DNA of 64,000 nucleotides, taken from Nitrincola salilacus (GTDB lineage Bacteria; Pseudomonadota; Gammaproteobacteria; Pseudomonadales; Balneatricaceae). The translations under genes were made by a program, and so were the position numbers. The notes beneath the pieces are model-generated. The model ran no database searches and was not told where the DNA came from. It saw nothing but the letters and a program-made list of their open reading frames with translations. Positions 25,306 through 34,630 of this stretch are shown here, piece after piece. Location of the stretch: assembly GCF_046271865.1 (NCBI RefSeq), contig NZ_CP176580.1, positions 2,046,001-2,110,000 on the forward strand, given 5' to 3'. The first letter of the stretch is position 1; each line of letters starts with the position of its first letter.

Positions 25306-25521
25306 TTAGTGCTGAATCCGGCTTGCAAAGCATAGCATATAAATCTCTGCACTAATCTGCATGTCTTCCTGTGGAGTATGACCCATAAGGAAAGAGGCGA
25401 GAGCTCGTACAACTGTTGCTAGATCATAAGTTTGCGAGTCAGGTATGATGGGCGCCGAACCATCAGGAATAACGCCGTCAGGCAGGAGAGACAACCCACA
25501 CGATGCAGACCTTAAACACAC
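25306..25521 (-). CDS. Possible small hypothetical protein
   Basis: An open frame of up to 71 codons in the gap between a minus-strand regulator and plus-strand rlmM, overlapping the first bases of rlmM. The C-terminal half (LATVVRALASFLMGHT and QISAEIYMLCF) looks like an amphipathic helical protein, but there is no convincing Shine-Dalgarno sequence for any start. It may be a shadow of unusual composition. Confidence 0.2.
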   Translation of the reverse strand: MCLRSASCGLSLLPDGVIPDGSAPIIPDSQTYDLATVVRALASFLMGHTPQEDMQISAEIYMLCFASRIQH

Positions 25522-26579
25522 TGATTCTCTATTGCCGTTCCGGATTTGAGCGTGAATGCGCTGCCGAGTTTACTGAGCGTGCGGCGCTGGCTGGCTTCTC
25601 AGGGCATCCGACTTATCGAGCGGAGGAGGCTTATGTCATATTCAATCTGCATCAGCCTGGCACTGCGCTGGAGGTGATGGAGAGGATCGCCTTTCGCTCT
25701 CTGATCTTTGTGCGTCAGTGGGTAGCTTGTCTGCCCATGCTTGATGATCTGCCGGGGCATGATCGTGTGACACCTGTTCTGGCGCACGCCGCCGGGTTGC
25801 CCTTGTGCAATGAGCTGTTTGCCGAAACGCCGGATACGACTTCCGGACGTGAGCTCCAGGGGTTTGCACGGAAATTCAGTTCGGCACTTGTACAGCAGAT
25901 GCGTAAGCAGAATTGCCTGTTGCCTCGCAAACAGAAGGCTGAATGGCGCATGCATCTGTTTGCGCTGTCGGGTAAATCTCTATGGCTGGGTGTTTCGCCA
26001 CGGCGGAACAGCTCGCCCTGGGAGATGGGTATTCTGCGTCTGAAGTTTCCAGCTGCTGCGCCGAGTCGTTCTACGCTCAAGCTTGAGGAGGCCTGGCACT
26101 GGTTCTTATCCAGGCATGAGCAGGAGCAGCGCCTGGGTGGTGGCAAGACAGCTGTTGATCTGGGGGCAGCGCCCGGTGGCTGGACCTGGCAGTTGGTGCA
26201 GCAGGGGATGTTCGTAACCGCAGTGGACAACGGTCCGATGGGTGAGGAGTTAATGGAGAGTGGTCAGGTCACCCATCTTCGAGAAGATGCTTTTACCTTT
26301 GCGCCATCAAAACCGGTTTACTGGATGGTGTGCGATGTTGTCGAAAAACCCTCACGAATCGCAGACCTCGTGGTGCTCTGGGCCAAAAGAGGCTGGTGCC
26401 GTGAAGCTGTTTTCAACCTCAAGCTTCCCATGAAACAGCGCTATCGTGAAGTGGTGAACTGCCTCGAAACGATCCGCAGTGAGCTGGATGCTGCAGGCGT
26501 GACGCATCGTATCGAAGCACGGCACCTGTACCATGATCGCGAAGAGATCACCTGTTTTCTGGATCTTCGCCGTGAGTGA
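25503..26579 (+). CDS. rlmM: 23S rRNA 2'-O-ribose methyltransferase RlmM
   Basis: SAM-dependent enzyme that methylates the 2'-O of C2498 in 23S rRNA. It has 358 residues: an N-terminal THUMP-like domain (starting LYCRSGFERECAAEF) and a C-terminal Rossmann methyltransferase. The SAM motif AVDLGAAPGGWTWQLV is followed by the K-D-K-E tetrad region (MVCDVVEKP, NLKLPMKQRY). The start ATG lies about 15 bases after GGAGAG. The stop is directly next to that of the convergent ABM gene. Confidence 0.95.
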   Translation: MQTLNTLILYCRSGFERECAAEFTERAALAGFSGHPTYRAEEAYVIFNLHQPGTALEVMERIAFRSLIFVRQWVACLPMLDDLPGHDRVTPVLAHAAGLPLCNELFAETPDTTSGRELQGFARKFSSALVQQMRKQNCLLPRKQKAEWRMHLFALSGKSLWLGVSPRRNSSPWEMGILRLKFPAAAPSRSTLKLEEAWHWFLSRHEQEQRLGGGKTAVDLGAAPGGWTWQLVQQGMFVTAVDNGPMGEELMESGQVTHLREDAFTFAPSKPVYWMVCDVVEKPSRIADLVVLWAKRGWCREAVFNLKLPMKQRYREVVNCLETIRSELDAAGVTHRIEARHLYHDREEITCFLDLRRE

Positions 26580-26861
26580 TCAGTACTCAAACAGGGTGAT
26601 TTTTTCCTCCTGCTCCAGCAGCAGACTCATCTGTTTCATCATATCCTTGCGCGCTTCCGACTGGGCCCAGATTTGCCAGTCGTGAGCGTTTCTGAAATTG
26701 GCGATGACCAGTCGGTGCATGGGATCATCAATATCTCTCAGCGCTTCTCCCGATATGAAGCCGTGTGCAGACATGGCTTTTTGTAGTGTTTCACTGGCGA
26801 CACGGTCATAATGCTCGTCCAGATCCAGTGCAATGTGGCGCTCTATCATTACTCGAATCAT
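26580..26861 (-). CDS. Antibiotic biosynthesis monooxygenase-like (ABM) domain protein
   Basis: A 93-residue ferredoxin-like fold protein with the ABM pattern (MIRVMIERHIA ... HRLVIANFRNAHDWQIWAQSEAR). The family includes small monooxygenases and heme-degrading enzymes, but most single-domain members are uncharacterised. ATG 26861 is selected because AGGAGT is upstream and the beta-strand MIRVMIER starts there; an upstream in-frame ATG at 26903 lacks this. Its stop abuts rlmM on the other strand. Confidence 0.75.
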   Translation of the reverse strand: MIRVMIERHIALDLDEHYDRVASETLQKAMSAHGFISGEALRDIDDPMHRLVIANFRNAHDWQIWAQSEARKDMMKQMSLLLEQEEKITLFEY

Positions 26862-27004
26862 GGCATCTGTACTCCTGATAATAGTGTTCTGCCGATAATT
26901 CAAGCATAGTCGCTCCCCTGAGGCATGTTAACTGCGTATATGCAGTTTCTCTGAGGTAGGATATTTGCGACAATAGCGGCCTTTATAGAAATGAGTGACA
27001 GGTA

Positions 27005-27247
27005 ATGGATAAGATCGACGTTGATGTGGTGTTGGATACATCCGGTCTGTTGTGCCCCGAGCCGGTCATGATGCTGCATAACAAGATACAGGAGATGTCG
27101 GTCGATCAAGTACTGCATGTGATCGCGACTGACCCTTCCACTCAGCGGGATATACCCAGATTTTGCAGGTTTCTGGGACATGAATTGCTGAGTGAGAAGC
27201 AACAGGAAACAAATTATGAGTATTTCATCCGCAAAGGCGATGTCTGA
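27005..27247 (+). CDS. tusA: Sulfur carrier/sulfurtransferase TusA
   Basis: An 80-residue sulfur-relay protein with the persulfide-carrying Cys17 in the CPEP motif (LLCPEPVMML). In E. coli TusA carries sulfur from IscS to TusBCD for tRNA thiolation and other uses. The GDIPRFCRFLGHELL region corresponds to the conserved second half. The end overlaps the beginning of proQ by 32 bases, in a different frame, suggesting coupled translation. Confidence 0.93.
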   Translation: MDKIDVDVVLDTSGLLCPEPVMMLHNKIQEMSVDQVLHVIATDPSTQRDIPRFCRFLGHELLSEKQQETNYEYFIRKGDV

Positions 27248-27821
27248 GCTGGAGCAGTTAAGGCATTCAACCGAGCAATTGCTGGTTGAGTGTGAGCAAC
27301 GACTGGAGTACGCTGAGCGGCGTTTGAACAGGTCAATTGAGCGAGTTGAGAGTAAAGCAGTGAATGATTCAGTGAAAGTGGACAGCGAAAAGAGCGGCTC
27401 CCGTAATCGGACTAAAAATCGTGCCGCCAATCTGGCCGCACTGCAGGAGCTGTCGCAAGCCTATCCGGCGGTATTCAGTCGGGAGAATGTGCGGCCGCTG
27501 AAAATCGGCATACAGGAAGATCTGATTGCGGATGATAAGTTGTCCAAAACCCGGATCAAGCGTGCGCTTGCTTCATATGTGCGCTCACCCAATTATCTGC
27601 GCAGCCTTCAGGAAGGCGCTTCTCGCATCGGTCTGGATGGTGAGCCGTCCGGCGAGGTGACAGCGTCTGAGGCTGAGCATGCCAAAGCGCAGCTCAAAGC
27701 CTATCATCAACTGCGCAAAGAGCGTATTCGTGAGCAGGAAAAACAGGCAAAACTGAAAGAGAAAGAGGAGCGTCTCAACGACAAGTTGAGTCAGTTGCTG
27801 AATCTCAATCAGAACCGCTAG
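27216..27821 (+). CDS. proQ: ProQ/FinO-domain RNA-binding protein
   Basis: A 201-residue RNA chaperone candidate. A charged N-terminal coiled-coil region (about 1-65) precedes the ProQ/FinO domain (about 65-145; AYPAVFSRENVRPLKIGI and KTRIKRALASYVRSPNYL are diagnostic), followed by a basic coiled-coil tail rich in Lys and Glu. The domain binds structured small RNAs and mRNA 3' ends in ProQ and FinO. ATG 27216 has AGGAAA nine bases upstream; ATG 27240 is the alternative. It overlaps tusA and faces the DUF3080 gene. Confidence 0.88.
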   Translation: MSISSAKAMSELEQLRHSTEQLLVECEQRLEYAERRLNRSIERVESKAVNDSVKVDSEKSGSRNRTKNRAANLAALQELSQAYPAVFSRENVRPLKIGIQEDLIADDKLSKTRIKRALASYVRSPNYLRSLQEGASRIGLDGEPSGEVTASEAEHAKAQLKAYHQLRKERIREQEKQAKLKEKEERLNDKLSQLLNLNQNR

Positions 27822-27824
27822 GCT

Positions 27825-28922
27825 TCATCCTGCAGGCATATTGTCCTGACCGGGCATCATGCCGCATTGCCCCAGCAGCTGTTGCCAGGCCGATGTGTGT
27901 CGGTCTCTGGCAACTGTATAGGTTTGCCAGAGACTGTTCTGTGTATCTGTGCTGATCACTTGTCTGTAGTAGAGCGTAGCAGGTCCTGGTACCGGCAGAG
28001 GTTCCATGATCCGTTGCTGTAACTCAAGCCAGCGGATGCCTTGCTGATGAACGGTCGCCAGATAGCCTTGTATCTCACCGGCATAGAAACGCGTGAACAC
28101 ATTGCGAAGAATCTCTGCCTGTGGGTTGGGGCGGTTGTTATAGCATACCGGTAGCCGTTCCAGACGCTTTTCGATGGCGTCAGCGGTCGCATCAAGCAGA
28201 TGGGTCAGATGTAACAGACTTTTCAGCCATTGAGCTCCGAAATCACTCCGGTACAGGCGTTCATAATCCTGCTCCAAGGCCTTGATTGCTATCGGATCGA
28301 TCGATTCAGCATCTACTAGAGTCAGGCCGCTGATTCTGGCAAACATCAGTAAACTTGGTTCAATGGTCGCCAGCAGCCCGGCATTATTCAGCGGCAAAGG
28401 TGGCTGGTTGATGGCAAACTGTTTTTCCATCTCGGGTGCGGTATAAAAACTATTCCAGATCACTGCCGGAAGATTGTCGCGTTTGATGCGGTGTATCTCG
28501 CTGACCTGTAGAAGCACCTCCTCCAGATCGCTGTCTGTATTCACCAGAGCCCGCAGATGCTCTTCACACTCGCCTATGGCTTGCAGAAACTGCAGCTCAT
28601 AGATCAGTTGCTGTGATGGCGGCATGACTCGACCGAGTGAGCTGTTGCGCTCTGCAATCAAAGGCAGCAGGTTGCAATGTCGCAAGTTGAGCACATCAAA
28701 TAGCCCCTCTCTTATCTCCGTAACCGGTAGTAAGCGTTGGCGCCGTGGAGGTTGTTGGGGGAGAGGGGGTAAGTGACTTGTCGTGAAGTCTACAGGTTGG
28801 TCAAGCGCGTTGCCCAGGCGTTGGGCATAGGTCTGCATCATCTTCTCGGGCGTGGGTTCTGAGCAGCCCGAGATAGTAGCAGTGGTTAAACCTGCCAGCA
28901 GTAGCAGGCAGGCTTTAAGCAT
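27825..28922 (-). CDS. DUF3080 family lipoprotein
   Basis: A 365-residue predicted lipoprotein: signal sequence with a lipobox-like ATISGC at the end of a hydrophobic stretch (LLLLAGLTTATISGC). The mature part matches DUF3080, a family of unknown function found in Pseudomonas relatives, with the segments LRHCNLLPLIAERNSSLGRV and GECEEHLRAL. Four conserved Cys may form disulfides. The start at 28922 (or in-frame 28931) overlaps the MATE gene end, so the two are cotranscribed. Confidence 0.82.
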   Translation of the reverse strand: MLKACLLLLAGLTTATISGCSEPTPEKMMQTYAQRLGNALDQPVDFTTSHLPPLPQQPPRRQRLLPVTEIREGLFDVLNLRHCNLLPLIAERNSSLGRVMPPSQQLIYELQFLQAIGECEEHLRALVNTDSDLEEVLLQVSEIHRIKRDNLPAVIWNSFYTAPEMEKQFAINQPPLPLNNAGLLATIEPSLLMFARISGLTLVDAESIDPIAIKALEQDYERLYRSDFGAQWLKSLLHLTHLLDATADAIEKRLERLPVCYNNRPNPQAEILRNVFTRFYAGEIQGYLATVHQQGIRWLELQQRIMEPLPVPGPATLYYRQVISTDTQNSLWQTYTVARDRHTSAWQQLLGQCGMMPGQDNMPAG

Positions 28923-30285
28923 TTTCACCATAACGTGAAACCAGATGTAGCCTTGTCAACAGCAATACGGCGCCTGCGCTCAAGCCGATCACCAAACCAT
29001 ACCAGAAACCGGCTGGTCCCATCGCCGGGACCAGCGTATCAGTCAGACTCAGCAGATAACCGATCGGCAGCCCGATAATCCAGAAAGAGATAAAAACCAG
29101 TAGTAAAGGTATAGCGGTATCCTTATAGCCACGCAACGCTCCAGCTGCGCTGACCTGTATGGCATCCGAGAGTTGGAACAGGGCGGCAATAACGAGCAGG
29201 AAGGCTGCCAGATCGAGGATTTCGATATCCGGGGTATACAGTCGCGCAATGCCTCTTGCAAAGAGCAGTGTCAGCGTGGTGGTCACCAATGCCAGAAGCA
29301 GGGTGATCTGTATCCCGGTGAAGGCAGCGTATCTGGCTGATGCAGCCTGCCCGGCACCGGAGAGCTGGCCGACACGTATGGTCAATGCTATCGCAATACT
29401 CAGAGGGAGCATGAAAACCATACCGGTGAAACTGATGGTGATCTGATGAGCGGCTAGCACAATATCTCCCAGCCTTGCCAGCAGCAGCGCGATCACGCAA
29501 AACATGCTGGCTTCTATCAGTAGTGCAAAGCCGATAGGGGTGCCGAGCCTGAGAAAGCTCAGAACAGCGCGGAGTTGTGGTTTTTGCCAGCGTCTCCAGA
29601 GTTTGAGGGGGGCAAAAGAGGAGCTTCTATGCAGGTAGCCAGTGCCGCAGAACAGGAAGATCCACATTACGATTGCACTGGCCCAGCCGCAACCCACACC
29701 ACCGAGTTCAGGAAAGCCGAATTTACCGAAAATCAGCACATAGTTTAGTGGGATATTACACAACAAGCCGATGATGGCTATCTTCATCACCGGGCGGGTC
29801 TTGCCAAACCCTTCGCAATAGCTGCGCATCACCTGAAACAGCAGCAGCGCCGGAAATCCAAGTGAGATCGCCTCAAGATAGCGTCTGGTTTTGTCAGCAA
29901 GGCTGGGTTCCAATGACAGTAATGCCAGCAGCGGCTCAGTGTTGTTGAGCAGCAGTAGAGCAATCGCACCCAGCATCAGTGCAATCCACAATCCTTGATG
30001 CAACGTGCCTGATGTGTCTTGGGCTCTGTTGGCGCCGACCAGATGTGCAACCAAAGGTGTGGTTGCCATCAGAATGCCACTGAGCGCCAGAAATACAGGT
30101 ATCCATATGCTGGTTCCTAACGCGATGGCTGCCAGATCTTCAGCACCGGCACGAGCCGCCATCAGCGTATCTACAAAGCCAATAGAGTGCTGCGCAAGTT
30201 GTGCGATCACAATGGGCCAGGCCAGATGAAGAATAGCCAGGGTCTCCACTCGCTTTCTGCTCAGGGAGTTTTTAATCAGGTGCAT
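28915..30285 (-). CDS. MATE-family multidrug/toxin efflux transporter
   Basis: Twelve-helix inner-membrane exporter (456 residues) of the NorM-type MATE family, which uses sodium or proton gradients to export drugs and cationic compounds. The first helix (LAWPIVIAQLAQHSIGFVDT) carries the family motif, with a conserved acidic residue, and the second half repeats it (GTPIGFALLIEASMFCVIALL). The gene is first in a two-gene unit with DUF3080. The substrate is unknown. Confidence 0.92.
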   Translation of the reverse strand: MHLIKNSLSRKRVETLAILHLAWPIVIAQLAQHSIGFVDTLMAARAGAEDLAAIALGTSIWIPVFLALSGILMATTPLVAHLVGANRAQDTSGTLHQGLWIALMLGAIALLLLNNTEPLLALLSLEPSLADKTRRYLEAISLGFPALLLFQVMRSYCEGFGKTRPVMKIAIIGLLCNIPLNYVLIFGKFGFPELGGVGCGWASAIVMWIFLFCGTGYLHRSSSFAPLKLWRRWQKPQLRAVLSFLRLGTPIGFALLIEASMFCVIALLLARLGDIVLAAHQITISFTGMVFMLPLSIAIALTIRVGQLSGAGQAASARYAAFTGIQITLLLALVTTTLTLLFARGIARLYTPDIEILDLAAFLLVIAALFQLSDAIQVSAAGALRGYKDTAIPLLLVFISFWIIGLPIGYLLSLTDTLVPAMGPAGFWYGLVIGLSAGAVLLLTRLHLVSRYGENA

Positions 30286-30331
30286 TGAGGGTCAGTCCGG
30301 TCGGCGAGGGTGCGCAACTCTTTCATAATTG

Positions 30332-30355
30332 AAAAGGGGCACCTGAGTGCCCCTT
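30332..30355 (-). terminator. Intrinsic terminator downstream of class I phaC
   Basis: AAGGGGCAC (30334-30342), loop CTGA, GTGCCCCTT (30347-30355). On the minus strand the hairpin is followed by TTTTC, 23 bases after the phaC stop. Confidence 0.85.
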
Positions 30356-30377
30356 GTAGTATCAATATTAGCGAGGA

Positions 30378-32114
30378 TCAGTCAAGGCGTGATTTAACAT
30401 AGCTGCCCGGTGCGGCCTCAATGGCCTTGTGAGCAGCATTGCCGTAGTCGGCCGGTGCATCGATCTTCTTGCCACCGCGACGCTTGATCCATTCAGACCA
30501 GTGGTTCCACCAGGAGCCTTCCTGCTGCTCGGCGGTTTCAAGCCAGTGATCAGGTCCCTTACCAAGCTCGCCTTTAATCCAGTAATGACGACGATTCTTG
30601 GATGCCGGATTGATGACACCTGCGACATGCCCGCTGGCGCCCAGTACAAACTCCATGCTGCCAGTGAACTTGTCGGTGGCAGCAAAGGTGCTTTTCCACG
30701 GAGCGATATGATCCTCCATGGTGGAGAGGAAGTAACAGGGCGTCTTGATTTTGCTCAGATCAATCGGCTCACCGCAGATCGTCAGACCATTTGGCTCGAC
30801 CAGTTTGTTTTCCAGGTACATCTTATTGATGTAGAAGGTATACATCGCTGCAGGCAGATTGGTCGGATCACTGTTCCAGTAGAGAATGTCGAATGGAGGC
30901 GGTGTCTGACCTTTCAGATAGTTGTTTACGACATAGGACCAGATCAGATCGTTGGCTCTGAGCATGTTGAAAGAGGTAGACAGCTCGCGGCCGTGCAGAA
31001 ATCCCTCCTTGTTGACCTTGTTCTCCAGCTGTTTGACCTGATACTCATCGATGAAGACGCGCAGATCACCTGGATCGCTGAAATCAGTCAGGGTGGTCAG
31101 GAAAGTCGCCGATGCAATACTGTTATCTTTGCGATTGGTCATGACTGCCAGTGCGGAGGCCATCATGGTGCCACCGACGCACCAGGCGACGGCGTTGATC
31201 TTGTCGCTGCCGGTGATCTCTTTGGTCACAGCGGTAGCTTTCAGGATGCCATCTTCGATGTAGTCATCCCAGGTCAGATCGCGCATCTCTTTGCTGGGGT
31301 TTACCCAAGCGATCAGGAAGACGTTGTGGCCCTGCTCCAGACAGTAGCGCACATAAGAGTTATGTGGCTGCAGGTCCAGGATATAAAATTTGTTGATGCT
31401 GGGTGGCACGATCAGCAGAGGCTTTTCATGAACCTGCGCAGCCAGCGGTTTGTAGTGCAGCAGCTGGAATATGTCGTTCTGAAAAACCACTGCACCTTCT
31501 GTGGTGGCCAGATCTTTTCCAAGTTCGAAGGCGGTTTCATCGGTCATGGAGATATGGCCTTTATCGATGTCGCCAAGCAGGTTCTTCAAACCATCGACCA
31601 GGCTCTGGCCATTTGACTCGATCGCCTGATTCAGTACTTCAGGGTTGGTCATGGCAAAGTTTGTTGGTGACATGGCATCGATAAACTGCTGGGTGTAGAA
31701 ATCGAGCTTCTGCTGTTCGGCTTCCGACAGTTTGGCATTGGCCGACATCTCGGTCAGCATCTTTGAGCTGAGCAGATAGGACTGTTTGATATAATCAAAC
31801 ACCGGGTTTTTGGACCACTCTTCATTCTGAAAGCGGCGATCTCCCGGTTTGGGCACGACGACCTGAGTGCCCGCACCGGTAAACATGTTCTGCCACAGAT
31901 TAAGTTGAGCCTGCTGGAAATCTGTAATCGCTTTGATCCATACAGTAGGATCTTCCATTGAGCGTGTGGCCAGCTCGGACCAAGCGGTGGTGAACTGCTT
32001 GAAAATATCATCGCCGCCGGTAGCAGAGTACATCTCAAGAATTTTATTTGTTTCTCGGTTCACATAGTTAATGAACTCTTGTGGATCAGTTGCCATTTTG
32101 CTGTTCTTATCCAT
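30378..32114 (-). CDS. phaC: Class I polyhydroxyalkanoate synthase
   Basis: Polymerises 3-hydroxyacyl-CoA to polyhydroxyalkanoate on storage granules. The 578-residue size is that of class I/II synthases. An N-terminal domain (about 1-200) is followed by the alpha/beta-hydrolase domain with the catalytic Cys312 in AWCVGGT, the Asp in STMEDHIAPW and the His in ASGHVAGVINP. The first box residue is Ala rather than the usual Gly. The gene stands alone, without phaA, phaB or a phasin, and is separate from the class III locus near 60 kb. Confidence 0.93.
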   Translation of the reverse strand: MDKNSKMATDPQEFINYVNRETNKILEMYSATGGDDIFKQFTTAWSELATRSMEDPTVWIKAITDFQQAQLNLWQNMFTGAGTQVVVPKPGDRRFQNEEWSKNPVFDYIKQSYLLSSKMLTEMSANAKLSEAEQQKLDFYTQQFIDAMSPTNFAMTNPEVLNQAIESNGQSLVDGLKNLLGDIDKGHISMTDETAFELGKDLATTEGAVVFQNDIFQLLHYKPLAAQVHEKPLLIVPPSINKFYILDLQPHNSYVRYCLEQGHNVFLIAWVNPSKEMRDLTWDDYIEDGILKATAVTKEITGSDKINAVAWCVGGTMMASALAVMTNRKDNSIASATFLTTLTDFSDPGDLRVFIDEYQVKQLENKVNKEGFLHGRELSTSFNMLRANDLIWSYVVNNYLKGQTPPPFDILYWNSDPTNLPAAMYTFYINKMYLENKLVEPNGLTICGEPIDLSKIKTPCYFLSTMEDHIAPWKSTFAATDKFTGSMEFVLGASGHVAGVINPASKNRRHYWIKGELGKGPDHWLETAEQQEGSWWNHWSEWIKRRGGKKIDAPADYGNAAHKAIEAAPGSYVKSRLD

Positions 32115-32267
32115 AAATATCTGCCTGCTGCTAGTGCGTTGCGTTCCAGACCCTATCTTATACCATGGTATTTAGCTCAGTTCATGGTGCATTGGTCTCA
32201 GGATCAGTCTTCAAGTTGCATATTGCCTTGTTAAAGTAACAGATTAAACCGTTTTGTGGAGATGTAT

Positions 32268-32516
32268 GTGCGAAGTTTTGAATTAATGACCACCCTGGGG
32301 TGCCATCTGTGTGATGACGCAGCGCAGATTCTGGTGGTGACGATGAATGAAGATCTGCACGAAGTGGAGCTGGTGGATATCGCCTATGATGATCAGTTGA
32401 TGGAGCGCTATGCTACCCGTATCCCGGTGTTGCGGGATACAGGTAATGGGCGTGAGCTGGACTGGCCTTTCGACCGGCAGGCGCTTGAGACGTTTCTCAA
32501 CACCTGCGGTGACTGA
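32268..32516 (+). CDS. Glutaredoxin-family protein (DUF836-like)
   Basis: An 82-residue thioredoxin-fold protein with the redox motif CHLC (TTLGCHLCDDA) and the cis-Pro segment TRIPVL. This short glutaredoxin-like family reduces disulfides or mixed disulfides, but its partner is unknown. GTG 32268 is favoured because GGAG lies six bases before it and it gives the usual spacing to the Cys motif; GTG 32256 and ATG 32262 are possible. It converges on slt. Confidence 0.82.
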   Translation: MRSFELMTTLGCHLCDDAAQILVVTMNEDLHEVELVDIAYDDQLMERYATRIPVLRDTGNGRELDWPFDRQALETFLNTCGD

Positions 32517-32540
32517 GCCCTGCTGTGCTTTAATCTCTCC

Positions 32541-34487
32541 TCAGTGGGTGCTGTTCAGTGCAAGAAGTTGGCGCTCAGACTGGCTCATCATGCTGGGGCT
32601 CTGACCGGTCAGGTGGTCATAAATGACACCAAAGGAGAGAACGTTCTGCACATACAGACGGGTTTCATCAAAGGGAATGGTCTCGATCCAGATATCCAGA
32701 GGCAGATGGCCACGGGCATTCAGCCACTGCTGAACACGCCCGGGGCCAGCATTGTAGGCAGCCGTGGCGTAGACACGATTACCATTAAACCGTTGCTGCA
32801 TCTGCGACAGGTAGGCTGAGCCAAGTTCTATATTGACTGCGGGCTGCGACAAACGACTGAGGTCCGGCAGGTCGATGCGGTTGCGTTTAGCCACTTCTCT
32901 TGCTGTTGCTGGCATCAGTTGCATCAACCCCATGGCACCGGCACCTGAACGCGCATCTTCCAGAAAAGCACTTTCCTGGCGGGTGACGGCCATAGCCCAG
33001 GCTCGTTCAATCGAGTACTTACCCGATGCCTGATGGAAGAGTTCTGTATAGGGGGTCGGGAATCGCAACTCCAGGTCATCCCACTGATCACTGCCGATCG
33101 CGCCCCGGATCCCCTGGAAATACCAGCCCCAGCTTTTCACCAGGTGTGCGGCAACATGCTGCTGCTCCTGCGTCAGAGAAGCGGTGGCATGATTCCATTC
33201 TGAACGCGCATTGTTGATCTGATTGATCCGATACAGTTCATGCATCCGTGTGAACGCTGGCAGCTGAGCAATCTCATTCAGTGCATTGGCATCAAAAGGT
33301 GCTGGTGAGTTTTTCAACTCAAAGGGCAGATTGTTATGCTCGGCGGCAATGAAACTGTAGAAGCTTCGATCATTAACCAACTGCTCAAGCGCATCCTGAG
33401 TATAGGGAATGCCGAGGTGCTTGTGCGACACATGTGCCCAGTATTGCCAGCGCGGGTTGATCTTGAGTTCGTCTGGCAGTTTTTCGATCATCGATGCAAC
33501 CTGAGGCCAGGCCTGATCCACCAGAGCCAGGCGGATGCGCCACTCGGTCAGCTCCCCGAAATTGAAGTCAGGATCCACACGTGACAATAGTTTCTCTGTG
33601 CCTGGCAGGAACCGCTTGGCATAGCGCACGCCCAAGCGGTTAGCCAGTGCTTCCTGCTCCGGTATTGGTATTTCAAGATGTCGTACCAGGCCAATCCATG
33701 TGTTCAATGCCAGCTCAAGATCGCTGCTTGCCAGACGGTTGACCGCCAACATGGCCAGGCGTCGGTGCTGAGGTGTTTGCTTGCTGATGATGCCTGGGTT
33801 CTGGCGCAGCTGTTCGGGTTTGTCATATACCCGCCAGATGGTGGCAACATGCTGTTTGCTGGCTTCATCCTTGATGAAGCGTTCTACATAGCGCGCGAGC
33901 CGGATATTGCCGGATTCAAGCGACAGTAACAGACGCTCGATGGCATGATTTGACTGCAGGCCACCGGAGGCTATCCAGCGTTCGAACAGAGGGTCACAGG
34001 CATCATGCTGTGAAGTGCCCACCTGCCACAGTTGAGCGGCTTGCTGATAGGCTCCGTCTTTGTCACCCAAAGCCAGGCTGGCAAGTCCTGCAAGGCACTG
34101 CTGCTGAGCATTGGGGCGCTGGATTCTGTTGTAATAGGTTTGAAAACGACCCCAGTCCTTTTTCAGGCCCAGTTGGGTCGTATAGGCGAACAACATGCGA
34201 CCTGCCAGAGGTGAATCTGCATAAGTTGTCAGAAAGTGATCGACCTCATCCTGTCTGGCATGTGCCAGGCGTCCACGAAGTTCTGCGAAGGTGATATAGG
34301 GTGTCAGCGGATAGTTCTGCAACTGCTCCAGTCCCTTGTATATGTCACTCTTTCGCCCGGCTTCCGCTGCCTGAAGGGTATCCAGAAATAATTGCTGTTG
34401 CTTGTTCAATACCTGTGCAAATGAGTGCACGGGCATTGCAAGTACAAAACCGACCGATAAGCCCATAAGGGCTCTGGAAATGCTCAC
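32541..34487 (-). CDS. slt: Soluble lytic murein transglycosylase
   Basis: Periplasmic enzyme (648 residues) that cleaves peptidoglycan to 1,6-anhydro products. A Sec signal peptide ends near residue 24 (VHSFA-Q). A long alpha-superhelical U/L domain is followed by the catalytic SLT domain with Glu in AVTRQESAF, then GAMGLMQLMPATA and AAYNAGPGRVQQW, the standard family 1 lytic transglycosylase motifs. It is of usual length for Slt70 proteins. Confidence 0.94.
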   Translation of the reverse strand: MSISRALMGLSVGFVLAMPVHSFAQVLNKQQQLFLDTLQAAEAGRKSDIYKGLEQLQNYPLTPYITFAELRGRLAHARQDEVDHFLTTYADSPLAGRMLFAYTTQLGLKKDWGRFQTYYNRIQRPNAQQQCLAGLASLALGDKDGAYQQAAQLWQVGTSQHDACDPLFERWIASGGLQSNHAIERLLLSLESGNIRLARYVERFIKDEASKQHVATIWRVYDKPEQLRQNPGIISKQTPQHRRLAMLAVNRLASSDLELALNTWIGLVRHLEIPIPEQEALANRLGVRYAKRFLPGTEKLLSRVDPDFNFGELTEWRIRLALVDQAWPQVASMIEKLPDELKINPRWQYWAHVSHKHLGIPYTQDALEQLVNDRSFYSFIAAEHNNLPFELKNSPAPFDANALNEIAQLPAFTRMHELYRINQINNARSEWNHATASLTQEQQHVAAHLVKSWGWYFQGIRGAIGSDQWDDLELRFPTPYTELFHQASGKYSIERAWAMAVTRQESAFLEDARSGAGAMGLMQLMPATAREVAKRNRIDLPDLSRLSQPAVNIELGSAYLSQMQQRFNGNRVYATAAYNAGPGRVQQWLNARGHLPLDIWIETIPFDETRLYVQNVLSFGVIYDHLTGQSPSMMSQSERQLLALNSTH

Positions 34488-34630
34488 GACCTTCCCCTTC
34501 TCTTTGTAGCGCGTTTCTTGGTTGTAGCCTGTTCAGTTTATCTGTTCCAGATATGTTTTGAGAAGAGAATAAAAAGAATTCCCCTTTTCAGGTAGAATGA
34601 CGCGCTGAATAAATGAGGTAATTGGGATTT

